From Thalassospira sp. UBA1131 (GTDB lineage: Bacteria; Pseudomonadota; Alphaproteobacteria; Rhodospirillales; Thalassospiraceae): a stretch of 8,242 nucleotides of DNA. The position numbers were made by a program, and so were the translations under genes. Under the pieces are notes generated by a model. The model was not told the DNA's origin. It searched no databases and saw only the letters and a list, made by a program, of their open reading frames with translations. Position 1 is the stretch's first letter. The number at the start of each line of letters is the position of its first letter. The stretch lies in assembly GCF_002311515.1 (NCBI RefSeq), contig NZ_DCAO01000043.1, positions 29,048 to 37,289 of the forward strand. Direction: 5' to 3'. Shown here piece after piece: positions 1 through 6,352 of this stretch.

Positions 1-1370
1 ATCAGGCCCGACAAACCGATCATGTCGACCTTTTCGGCCTTGGCGGTTTCGATGATTTTCTGGGTCGGCACCATCACGCCAAGGTCGATGACCTCGAAGT
101 TGTTACATTGCAGAACCACACCAACGATGTTCTTGCCAATGTCATGCACGTCGCCCTTAACGGTCGCGAGCAAGATCTTGCCGTTGGTTTCGTGCTTGCC
201 ATCTTTTTCCTCTTCGATGAAGGGGATCAGATAAGCCACGGCCTTTTTCATCACACGCGCGGATTTCACCACCTGTGGCAGGAACATCTTGCCGTCACCG
301 AACAGGTCACCAACGATGTTCATGCCGTCCATCAACGGACCTTCAATTACATGCAGCGGCTTGTCCGCCTGTTGACGGGCTTCTTCGGTGTCTTCTTCGA
401 CGAACTCGGCAATACCGTTGATCAGGGCATGCGCCAGACGTTCCTTGACCGGCTTTTTACGCCATTCAAGGTCGGCCTTTTTCTCGGGCCCGCCAGTACC
501 TTTGTATTTCTCGGCCACTTCGAGCAAACGGTCGGTCGCATCCGAACGACGGTTCAGGATGACGTCTTCGACGCGTTCACGAAGCTCTGCCGGGATTTCT
601 TCATACACAACCAGCTGGCCGGCATTGACGATCCCCATATCCAATCCCGCCTTGATGGCGTGATACAGGAAGACCGAGTGCATCGCTTCGCGGACCGGGT
701 TGTTGCCCCGGAACGAGAAGGAAACGTTGGAAACACCACCGGAAATCTTGGCGTATGGCAGGTGTTTTTTGATCAGCTTGCAGGCTTCGATGAAGTCGAC
801 AGCATAATTGTCGTGCTCTTCGATACCGGTCGCGACGGCAAAGATGTTCGGATCGAAAATGATGTCTTCGGGCGGGAAGCCAACCTTATCGACCAGCACG
901 TCATAGCTGCGCTTGCAGATTTCGAACTTGCGATCAACCGTATCGGCCTGACCTTTTTCATCAAAGGCCATGACGACAACTGCCGCGCCATAGCGGCGCA
1001 GTTTTTTGGCCTGTTCGATGAAAGGTTCTTCGCCTTCCTTGAGGCTGATCGAGTTAACAATACCCTTGCCCTGCAGGCATTTCAGACCCGCTTCGATCAC
1101 GTTCCATTTGGAACTGTCGACCATGATCGGAACGCGGGCAATGTCTGGCTCGGCCGCAATCAGGTTGATGAACTTGACCATTGCCGTTTCGGCGTCAAGC
1201 ATCGCATCATCCATGTTGATGTCGATGATCTGCGCGCCGTTTTCGACCTGTTGACGGGCGATCTCAAGGGCTGCATCGTAATCTTCTTCGACGATCAGCT
1301 TCTTGAATTTCAGCGATCCGGCGACGTTGGTCCGCTCACCAATATTGATAAATCTGGAAATGTCGGTCAT
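1..1370 (-). CDS. metH: Cobalamin-dependent methionine synthase, folate/cap/B12-binding part (partial, C-terminus off the left edge)
   Basis: This gene encodes the methyl-THF- and cobalamin-binding half of methionine synthase, a cytosolic enzyme that moves the methyl of 5-methyl-THF through cob(I)alamin to homocysteine. 456 codons are visible and the frame is still open at base 1. The folate barrel starts at once, with GERTNVAGS (residues 11-19), DINMD (50-54) and DSSKW (85-89), and a GGVSNVSFSFRGN stretch near residue 210. A helical cap follows (about 300-385; MDGMNIVGDLFGDGKMFLPQ). The B12 motif DVHDIG is at 407-412, with His409 matching the cobalamin-ligating His759 of E. coli MetH and Asp407 its partner. 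The residue equivalent to Ser810 falls just past the edge, so the presence of a reactivation domain cannot be judged. The homocysteine module is absent and encoded by the gene 38 bp upstream. ATG at 1370 is chosen because conserved sequence begins there; its Shine-Dalgarno is weak. Confidence 0.95.
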   Translation of the reverse strand, partial: MTDISRFINIGERTNVAGSLKFKKLIVEEDYDAALEIARQQVENGAQIIDINMDDAMLDAETAMVKFINLIAAEPDIARVPIMVDSSKWNVIEAGLKCLQGKGIVNSISLKEGEEPFIEQAKKLRRYGAAVVVMAFDEKGQADTVDRKFEICKRSYDVLVDKVGFPPEDIIFDPNIFAVATGIEEHDNYAVDFIEACKLIKKHLPYAKISGGVSNVSFSFRGNNPVREAMHSVFLYHAIKAGLDMGIVNAGQLVVYEEIPAELRERVEDVILNRRSDATDRLLEVAEKYKGTGGPEKKADLEWRKKPVKERLAHALINGIAEFVEEDTEEARQQADKPLHVIEGPLMDGMNIVGDLFGDGKMFLPQVVKSARVMKKAVAYLIPFIEEEKDGKHETNGKILLATVKGDVHDIGKNIVGVVLQCNNFEVIDLGVMVPTQKIIETAKAEKVDMIGLSGL

Positions 1371-1408
1371 GGGTCTTTTCGATCTCTTTTCAGCTATCAA
1401 TATCAGAT

Positions 1409-2482
1409 TTACGCTGCATCAAACGGCTCGAGGCCGGACAGACGCATTCTTGGCTCAAACTTCGGCACAACGCGCGGCTTGGCATTTGCCACCGCATCGG
1501 CAATCGCCTTGATGTGCGGCGGTGTCGTGCCACAGCAGCCCCCCAGCAGATTGACCATGCCAGTATCGGCCCATTCCTTAACCAATTCTGCCATTTCGGC
1601 ATCAGTCTGGTCATATTCACCAAATTCGTTCGGAAGGCCTGCATTGGGGTAAACGGAAACGCGGCATTCGGCAATGCGCGACAGTTCCTGAACATACGGG
1701 CGCAGCTGTGCAGCACCGAGTGCGCAGTTCAGACCAATCGAAAACGGCTTGGTATGGCGCACGGAATTATAAAACGCTTCGGTCGTCTGCCCCGAAAGCG
1801 TCCGACCGGATGCATCGGTGATCGTGCCTGAAATCAGCACCGGCACATCTTCACCGCGTTCGTCGAGAACCTCGTCGATGGCAAAAAGCGCTGCCTTGGC
1901 ATTGAGCGTATCAAAAATGGTTTCCACCAGCAGCGTGTCCGCGCCACCATCCAGCAAACCGGTCGTGGCTTCCTTGTATGCCTCTTTGAGCTGATCAAAG
2001 GTGATGGCGCGGAAGCCGGGATTATTCACATCCGGCGAAATCGATGCCGTACGGTTGGTCGGGCCGATGGCACCATTTACAAAGCGCACATCCCCCGGAT
2101 GGGCGGCTTCCCATTCATCACAGGCGGCACGCGCGATCTTGGCACTTTCGAAATTGATCTCATAGGCCAAGTCTTCCATGCCGTAATCGGCCTGGGCAAT
2201 GGTTGTCGCGCTAAAGGTGTTGGTCCCGTTCAGGTCCGCACCGGCCGCGATGTACTGCAGATGGATGTCCTTGATGATGTCCGGCTGGGTCAGTGACAAA
2301 AGGTCGTTGTTACCTTTGACGTCCTGCTTCCAGTCGGCAAAGCGTTCGCCGCGGTAGTCTTCCTCGGTCAGCTTGTGCTTCTGGATCATCGTGCCCATTG
2401 CGCCATCAAGGATCAGTATCTTTTCCTCGGCCCGTTTGCGCAGCAGGGCAATGCGTTCCTTGCGATCATTCATCTTTTTCAT
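1409..2482 (-). CDS. metH: Methionine synthase, zinc/homocysteine-binding module as a separate protein
   Basis: This 357-residue protein is the homocysteine S-methyltransferase barrel that forms the N-terminal module of E. coli MetH. It binds homocysteine through zinc and takes the methyl group from methylcobalamin bound to the partner protein. The DGAMGTMIQ motif lies at 26-34. The three zinc-ligand cysteines are in place: Cys253 in GLNCALG, and Cys316 and Cys317 in GGCCGTT. The C-terminus keeps the MetH linker text RLSGLEP (347-353) and then stops, so the split falls exactly in the interdomain linker. This linker ending and the neighbouring cobalamin half favour a MetH module over a free-standing betaine-homocysteine methyltransferase. 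It lies 44 bp after metF in the same operon. Start is ATG 2482, with GAAGAA eight bases upstream; ATG 2473 is a possible alternative that would remove three residues. Confidence 0.95.
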   Translation of the reverse strand: MKKMNDRKERIALLRKRAEEKILILDGAMGTMIQKHKLTEEDYRGERFADWKQDVKGNNDLLSLTQPDIIKDIHLQYIAAGADLNGTNTFSATTIAQADYGMEDLAYEINFESAKIARAACDEWEAAHPGDVRFVNGAIGPTNRTASISPDVNNPGFRAITFDQLKEAYKEATTGLLDGGADTLLVETIFDTLNAKAALFAIDEVLDERGEDVPVLISGTITDASGRTLSGQTTEAFYNSVRHTKPFSIGLNCALGAAQLRPYVQELSRIAECRVSVYPNAGLPNEFGEYDQTDAEMAELVKEWADTGMVNLLGGCCGTTPPHIKAIADAVANAKPRVVPKFEPRMRLSGLEPFDAA

Positions 2483-2526
2483 CCAATCAATTCTTCATGC
2501 GTCCGGGTTACAGGGCAAAAGCACCT

Positions 2527-3420
2527 TCAGGCTGCAACCTGTTCGGTTCCGCGAATGCCCAGCGCATGGCAGATGGCATATGTCAGTTCGGCACGGTTAA
2601 GCGTATAGAAGTGGAAGTCGGTCACACCTTCGCTGATCAGACCTTCCACCTGAGAAATGGCTTCGTGGAACGCGACCATGCGACGGGTATCGGGATCTTC
2701 ATCAAGCCCTTCGAAACGCCAATGCAAACGCTGCGGCACAGAAGCACCACACATATCGGCAAATTTCAAGAGCGACGCAAAGTTTGTCACCGGCAAAATG
2801 CCCGGAACGATGGGCGCTTCGATGCCCGCAGCCACACATTTGTCACGGAACCGCAGATAGGTTTCGTTATCAAAGAAGAACTGGGTAATTGCCCGGTTGG
2901 CGCCGGCATCGATCTTGCGTTTGAGATAATCAATCTCGAAATCGGAACTCGGTGCATCCGGATGGGTTTCCGGATAGGCTGATACCGAAATATCAAAATC
3001 GGCAATTTCCTTAAGGCCAGCAACCAGATCAACCGCATAGGCGTAGCCACCCGGGGTCGGTTCATACTTATCGCCCGCATCCGGCAAATCCCCGCGAAGG
3101 GCAACGATGGAACGGATACCCTCGTTCCAATAGCTGCGCGCGATCTGATCGATCTCTTCCTTGGTGTGACCGACACAGGTCAAATGCGCCGCAGCCGGAA
3201 TGCCGGTTTCGCCCTGAATACGGGTGACACTGCCATGGGTGCGATCACGTGTGGTGCCGCCCGCCCCATAGGTCACCGAAACAAAAGACGGATTGAGCGG
3301 CGCAAGCCGATGGATCGACCGCCACATGGTTTCTTCCATCTTCTCCGTTTTCGGCGGGAAGAATTCGAACGAAACCTTGAGGTGTTTGCGTACTGCGTTG
3401 ATTTCTGGAACCGTCATCAT
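2527..3420 (-). CDS. metF: 5,10-Methylenetetrahydrofolate reductase
   Basis: MetF is an FAD-dependent cytosolic reductase that converts 5,10-methylene-THF to 5-methyl-THF with NAD(P)H, making the methyl donor used by the methionine synthase encoded just downstream. The 297-residue length is normal for the bacterial enzyme. Visible motifs are SFEFFPPK (17-24), with Glu19 matching the catalytic Glu28 of E. coli MetF; TYGAGG (50-55); ALRGD (107-111), with Asp111 matching Asp120; QFFFD (180-184); and HFYTLNR (270-276) near the C-terminus. There is no C-terminal SAM-binding regulatory domain as in eukaryotic MTHFR, so control is more likely transcriptional. Two adjacent ATG codons (3420 and 3417) could both serve as start. 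It sits 89 bp downstream of the ArsR-methyltransferase gene, and no terminator is apparent in that gap, so co-transcription is likely. Confidence 0.97.
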   Translation of the reverse strand: MMTVPEINAVRKHLKVSFEFFPPKTEKMEETMWRSIHRLAPLNPSFVSVTYGAGGTTRDRTHGSVTRIQGETGIPAAAHLTCVGHTKEEIDQIARSYWNEGIRSIVALRGDLPDAGDKYEPTPGGYAYAVDLVAGLKEIADFDISVSAYPETHPDAPSSDFEIDYLKRKIDAGANRAITQFFFDNETYLRFRDKCVAAGIEAPIVPGILPVTNFASLLKFADMCGASVPQRLHWRFEGLDEDPDTRRMVAFHEAISQVEGLISEGVTDFHFYTLNRAELTYAICHALGIRGTEQVAA

Positions 3421-3509
3421 ATCGATATCTCAATCCTGTCTTCGCTTTCCCGCAGGCTGAACCCTTGGGTCGGTCTTTCTATCTGGTTATTTTCGATACA
3501 TGCTGCGCG

Positions 3510-4487
3510 TTATTCCGCAGCCTTTTTTGAATTTCTTTGAACTTTGTCCGCTGCTTGTGCCGATGTCGGGCGTGCCATCCAGATCCGAACCGTCAGTGGT
3601 TTGCCCGGCAAACTGACAACGTTGCCAGGCTCAAGACCACTGGCGCGGAACCAGTCATTGATGGACCCATCATCAAAACCAAGACGACGGTGCGCATGCT
3701 CTTCGCGAAGTTCTTCCTGTTCGTGCTGGGCAAAGTCGACAATGACAAGCTTGCCCCCGGGGGCCAGAACGCGCGCTGCCTCGGCAAGGGCCGCCTCGGG
3801 CTTTTCAGCGAAATGCAGCACCTGATGCAGGGTCACCACATCAAACATGCCGCCGGGATAAGGCAACTGATACATGTCCGCTTGCCGGACAAGGCAGTTT
3901 GACAGGTCTGCGCGCTGCAAGCGTGCACGCGCAACAGCCAACATTTCGCGTGACATATCAACGCCAACGCCTTCTTCGGCGTTGCGCCCGAGAAGCTCAA
4001 GAATACGCCCGGTGCCTGTTCCAACATCAAGAATCCGGCCACCGGTCAGATCACCCACCGCCTCAAGCAATGCTTTTTCAACAACCGCCTCGTCGACATG
4101 CAGCGAACGAATCCGATCCCAGTCTTCGGCATTGGCGCGGAAATATTCTGTCGCGATCTTTTCGCGTTCTGCCTTCACCTGATCGAGACGGGCACGATCA
4201 AGTGCAAGCGTCTCGTCATCCTTTGGCAGCAGATCCAGCACAGGCTGAACAAGGTCGGCACCCGGCCCGGAATGCGGCGTGCGATAGAAAACCCAAGTCC
4301 CTTCGCGGAACCGGACAAGCAGGCCTGCCTCACACAGTAATTTAAGGTGTCGGGAGACGCGCGGCTGGCTCTGACCGATGATCTGGGTGATTTCGCTGAC
4401 GGTCAATTCGCACTCGGCACAGATCGCCAGCAAGCGAAGCCGCGTTGCTTCAGCAGCTGCGCGCAATCTTGCCAGAACCTGTTCCAT
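3510..4487 (-). CDS. sahR: ArsR-family regulator fused to a SAM-dependent methyltransferase domain (SahR-like methionine-cycle regulator)
   Basis: The 325-residue protein has an N-terminal ArsR-type winged helix (about 1-85). Its recognition helix is around QSQPRVSRHLKLL (39-51), followed by the wing REGTWVFYRT (61-70). After a charged linker comes a class I methyltransferase fold (about 115-300). SAM motif I is DVGTGTGR (154-161), with the acidic VGVDMS (174-179) and the post-motif FDVVTLHQVLHF (215-226). The ArsR metal site (ELCVCDL) is not conserved: the region reads AECELTV, with no CxC pair, so metal sensing is unlikely. Position at the head of a metF-metH operon fits SahR, the ArsR-family regulator of methionine metabolism thought to respond to S-adenosylhomocysteine. 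That identity, and the idea that the methyltransferase fold is a ligand sensor, are inferences; real methylation activity is possible. An in-frame GTG at 4502 is less likely as start than ATG 4487, which has a strong Shine-Dalgarno. Confidence 0.85.
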   Translation of the reverse strand: MEQVLARLRAAAEATRLRLLAICAECELTVSEITQIIGQSQPRVSRHLKLLCEAGLLVRFREGTWVFYRTPHSGPGADLVQPVLDLLPKDDETLALDRARLDQVKAEREKIATEYFRANAEDWDRIRSLHVDEAVVEKALLEAVGDLTGGRILDVGTGTGRILELLGRNAEEGVGVDMSREMLAVARARLQRADLSNCLVRQADMYQLPYPGGMFDVVTLHQVLHFAEKPEAALAEAARVLAPGGKLVIVDFAQHEQEELREEHAHRRLGFDDGSINDWFRASGLEPGNVVSLPGKPLTVRIWMARPTSAQAADKVQRNSKKAAE

Positions 4488-4494
4488 ACCAATG

Positions 4495-4500
4495 CCCTCC
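4495..4500 (-). promoter_or_regulatory. Shine-Dalgarno of the sahR-like gene, decides the start
   Basis: On the minus strand this reads GGAGGG and ends seven bases before ATG 4487. It is the strongest ribosome-binding site seen in the window. It also lies inside the five-codon extension that would begin at GTG 4502, which argues that ATG 4487 is the real start. Confidence 0.8.
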
Positions 4501-4514
4501 ACGTTGACAAGAAA

Positions 4515-4543
4515 GATATAAAGATATGTTTATATTTGTTCAA
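4515..4543 (-). promoter_or_regulatory. Candidate sigma70 promoter of the sahR-metF-metH operon
   Basis: Reading the minus strand, TTGAAC (4543-4538) serves as a -35 element, followed by a 17-base spacer and TATATC (4520-4515) as a -10. Spacing is ideal; each hexamer matches four of six consensus bases or better. Transcription would begin near 4508, giving a leader of about 20 nt, too short for a SAM or SAH riboswitch. A palindrome overlaps the -10 and most of the spacer, the geometry expected for a repressor-controlled promoter. Confidence 0.55.
4516..4535. promoter_or_regulatory. 20-bp palindromic operator, probable site for the ArsR-type regulator
   Basis: The sequence ATATAAAGATATGTTTATAT is an inverted repeat with nine of ten base pairs matching; only the G/G pair at 4523/4528 breaks symmetry. 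It lies about 30 bp upstream of the start codon of the winged-helix regulator and overlaps the predicted -10 and spacer. A long AT-rich dyad with alternating A/T arms is typical of ArsR-family operators. Binding here would block transcription of the gene itself and of metF and both metH genes. That this protein binds it is inference. No second copy was noticed upstream of metF, mlaA or ettA. Confidence 0.7.
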
Positions 4544-4595
4544 GCGCTATTTTCGCGTGAAAACTTGTTGCCCAAATGCCACACCTGAAAACTGC

Positions 4596-4609
4596 TTGAT
4601 CCTGATCAA
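4596..4609. promoter_or_regulatory. Perfect FNR/Anr-type binding site
   Basis: TTGATCCTGATCAA matches the FNR-family consensus TTGAT-N4-ATCAA at all ten fixed positions, and the inner bases extend the symmetry to six paired bases around a two-base centre. It lies in the divergent region, about 185 bp upstream of mlaA and about 95 bp upstream of the predicted start of the sahR-like transcript. FNR-family regulators (FnrL, FixK, Anr) use this site in alphaproteobacteria to respond to oxygen limitation. Which gene it would control is not clear: a weak -10-like TTTAAT at 4627-4632 is closer than the usual class II spacing. Confidence 0.5.
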
Positions 4610-4787
4610 CTTTTTGTATGCTGGTGTTTAATTTCACCCTATGCTAACCAAATGGATATCTGAGGCGTGCGCGTTACATGATCGCCCTTCGAGCAGGGGA
4701 TTGATCGGTAACGTTTTTTGGTGTCCCGCATCAAAAGCGTTTCGGGTCGGGGAAGTCTGTGTATCGAACATCGGTTGGCTAAAAATA

Positions 4788-5573
4788 ATGAAGTTTCGAA
4801 CTTTGCTTTCGCTTTGTGCCGCAGGATCGCTGTCTTTGCTGACCGCGTGCGCATCGACAGAACCCGCTCAGGACACGAGTGATTATGATCCGCTTGAGCC
4901 GGTGAACCGCGTGGTTCACGGTGTTAACGGTGCGGTCGATTTCATGGTCCTGTATCCTGCTGCAATGTGGTACCGCGACATTGCCCCGGAACCTGTTAAA
5001 ACCTCCGTCGCGAGCTTCGTGCGCAACATCAACGAACCGTTGAACTCGTTCAACGCGTTGCTGCAGGGTGACCCGGATCAGGCTGCTGCCTCGTTCCAGC
5101 GTTTCATCATGAACTCGACCATCGGCCTTTTGGGCTTCAACGATGTCGCATCTGATTTCGGCATTCCGTACCGCCGTGAAGATTTTGGTCAGACCCTTGC
5201 CCATTACGGCATTGGCGGCGGCCCTTACATTGTGCTTCCGCTGCTTGGCCCGTCCAACCTGCGTGACACAGCCGGCATCGGTGTTGACTATGTTGCCAAC
5301 CCGCTGACATGGGGCGCACAGAACAGTGACACCGCCGAAGCCCTTTATCTTGGCTCGGTCGGTCTTACAGCCCTGCATTATCGTTACGCGACGATCAATC
5401 AGCTGAACGAACTGCAAAAGTCGTCTATCGACTATTACGCAGCCCTGCGCAGCCTCTATCGTCAGCAACGCAATAAGATGATTCGCAACGGTGGCCCGTC
5501 ACCAGAATTCGCTGTAGAAGACGAAAGTGCATCTTTTGACTTCGACGATGCTGTCGAAGCGGCAAGCAAGTAA
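4788..5573 (+). CDS. mlaA: MlaA (VacJ) outer-membrane phospholipid-trafficking lipoprotein
   Basis: MlaA is an outer-membrane lipoprotein that, with porins in the best-studied cases, removes misplaced phospholipids from the outer leaflet and passes them to periplasmic MlaC. The 261-residue product starts with a short lipoprotein signal (charged MKFR, hydrophobic stretch, lipobox LTAC with Cys21). Family motifs follow: DPLEPVNR (34-41), NEPLN (82-86), RFIMNSTIG (105-113), and a glycine- and proline-rich run of DFGQTLAHYG and GPYIVLPLLGPS (132-157). A SSIDYYAALRSLYRQQR segment is at 212-228. The acidic C-terminal tail (about 240-261) looks disordered. ATG 4788 is chosen although the frame is open to 4641, because the signal peptide and lipobox need this start. 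The next gene, nine bp downstream, encodes its expected partner. Confidence 0.95.
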   Translation: MKFRTLLSLCAAGSLSLLTACASTEPAQDTSDYDPLEPVNRVVHGVNGAVDFMVLYPAAMWYRDIAPEPVKTSVASFVRNINEPLNSFNALLQGDPDQAAASFQRFIMNSTIGLLGFNDVASDFGIPYRREDFGQTLAHYGIGGGPYIVLPLLGPSNLRDTAGIGVDYVANPLTWGAQNSDTAEALYLGSVGLTALHYRYATINQLNELQKSSIDYYAALRSLYRQQRNKMIRNGGPSPEFAVEDESASFDFDDAVEAASK

Positions 5574-5582
5574 GAGCCGGTC

Positions 5583-6221
5583 ATGGTAAACAGCAAAATC
5601 GCCATATCAACCGCCGCGATGATCGCCATCGCAGCCGCTTGGTCTGGTCCGGCGTCGGCAACGGGTTTGTCTTCAAACGTTGTTGCCGAAGTCGCTGTCG
5701 AAACCAGCGCAGCAAATGTCATTCAGAGCATGGCTGACCAGGCCATGAATGAACTGACGGATCAAAGCCTTGCTGACGACGTTCGCCGCAAAAAGTTCGT
5801 GTCCCTGATGGACCGCTATTTTGCAATGGATGTCGTTTCGCGCTTCGTTCTGGGGCGTTACTGGCGTTCGATTTCCGAAGCGGAGATCGAGGAGTTTTCG
5901 GTCCTGCTTCAGAACTATCTGGCTCTCAACTACGCAAACCAGTTCAAGGAATTCAACGGCGAACAGTTTGTCGTCGGTGATGAGACCCAGAAGAACAAGG
6001 ATACCTTTGTCGATTCGCAATTCGTCCGCCCGGACGGCCCACCGGTAAACATTGTTTGGCGGATGCGGATGTTTGATGACAGCTACAAGATCATTGATGT
6101 TTCCATCGAAGGTCTGAGCATGGGCATCACCCAACGCGATGAGTTCACATCGGTCATCCAACAGAACAATGACGACGTTGGCGCCCTGACCGCGGCCCTC
6201 AAGGCAAAAACCGGTCTCTGA
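5583..6221 (+). CDS. mlaC: MlaC-type periplasmic phospholipid carrier (Ttg2/Tol family)
   Basis: MlaC is a soluble periplasmic protein that binds a phospholipid and carries it between MlaA at the outer membrane and the MlaFEDB ABC complex at the inner membrane. The 212-residue product has a cleavable signal peptide (about 1-26, ending in ASA before Thr27). Family features are FAMDVVSRFVLGRYWR (80-95), the helix SISEAEIEEF (96-105), VNIVWRM (155-161), YKIIDVSIEGLSM (168-180) and QRDEFTSVIQQN (184-195). AAGAG at 5572-5576 overlaps the mlaA stop codon and can act as Shine-Dalgarno six bases before the ATG, so translation of the two genes is probably coupled. The transcript ends at the strong terminator 28 bp after the stop. 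The genes for the inner-membrane MlaFEDB complex must lie elsewhere. Confidence 0.92.
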   Translation: MVNSKIAISTAAMIAIAAAWSGPASATGLSSNVVAEVAVETSAANVIQSMADQAMNELTDQSLADDVRRKKFVSLMDRYFAMDVVSRFVLGRYWRSISEAEIEEFSVLLQNYLALNYANQFKEFNGEQFVVGDETQKNKDTFVDSQFVRPDGPPVNIVWRMRMFDDSYKIIDVSIEGLSMGITQRDEFTSVIQQNNDDVGALTAALKAKTGL

Positions 6222-6248
6222 TCGAAGCCCGCCTTAATATCCGAATAC

Positions 6249-6283
6249 AAAAGCCACCATCCTTGCGACGGTGGCTTTTTTTT
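6249..6283 (+). terminator. Intrinsic terminator of mlaA-mlaC
   Basis: A ten-base stem (AAAAGCCACC at 6249-6258 with GGTGGCTTTT at 6270-6279) encloses an 11-base loop, and the T tract runs eight bases (6276-6283). The GC core is six pairs. It lies 28 bp after the mlaC stop. The A run before the stem means it could also work in reverse. Confidence 0.9.
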
Positions 6284-6303
6284 GCATCTCGCATCCGGGA
6301 ATC

Positions 6304-6330
6304 AAAAAAGGCCACCCGAAGGTGGCCTTT
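6304..6330 (-). terminator. Intrinsic terminator of ettA with a UUCG tetraloop
   Basis: On the minus strand the stem GGCCACC / GGTGGCC (6327-6321 with 6316-6310) closes a TTCG loop. This is the very stable C(UUCG)G tetraloop, and it is followed by a T tract of six (6309-6304). Flanking A/T bases can lengthen the stem by three pairs. It lies 23 bp after the ettA stop. The plus-strand version has a CGAA loop and only three Ts, so orientation favours ettA. Confidence 0.88.
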
Positions 6331-6352
6331 AATCTCAAACCAATTGACCGCC

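Larger units (their letters stand above)
4488..4787. other. Divergent intergenic region between the sahR-like gene and mlaA
   Basis: This 300-bp stretch holds no convincing gene. Its left third carries the regulator's ribosome-binding site, promoter and palindrome, and its middle carries the FNR-type box. From about 4640 to 4787 it should be mlaA leader or promoter sequence. I found no well-spaced pair of consensus hexamers there, no terminator and no recognisable riboswitch. The base just before mlaA lacks a good Shine-Dalgarno. Confidence 0.7.

Noticed and set aside
1409..1418. Possible frameshift joining the two metH genes
   Set aside because: The frames overlap only in these ten bases. 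A join would place about 18 extra unconserved residues in the linker, and a separate ATG begins exactly at conserved sequence. A real gene split fits better than a sequencing error.
108..1652. Long plus-strand open frame of 514 codons
   Set aside because: It lies antisense to both metH genes, has no recognisable domain, and spans their junction. The minus-strand products match methionine synthase throughout, so it is a shadow.
3419..3428. Perfect 10-bp palindrome ATATCGATAT at the metF start codon
   Set aside because: It is short, does not resemble the 20-bp operator, and is partly coding. No promoter lies beside it, so it is probably chance.
4488..4502. GTG start at 4502 for the ArsR-methyltransferase gene
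   Set aside because: The extension would consume the strong GGAGGG ribosome-binding site and adds residues not expected for the family. ATG 4487 is preferred.
4488..4515. SAM or SAH riboswitch ahead of the methionine operon
   Set aside because: The predicted leader is only about 20 nt, too short for any known SAM or SAH aptamer.
4504..4532. Plus-strand TTGACA at 4504-4509 as part of a divergent promoter for mlaA
   Set aside because: The -35 is perfect, but the hexamer 17 bases on (TGTTTA) is poor; the better TATGTT and TATATT lie at 15 and 21 bases. It would give a leader of about 250 nt.
4641..4787. 49-codon upstream extension of mlaA
   Set aside because: It would bury the lipoprotein signal peptide, and its composition is not protein-like.
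4779..5468. 229-codon minus-strand open frame antisense to mlaA
   Set aside because: The plus strand encodes a full MlaA with lipobox and family motifs. The antisense product has no recognisable feature.
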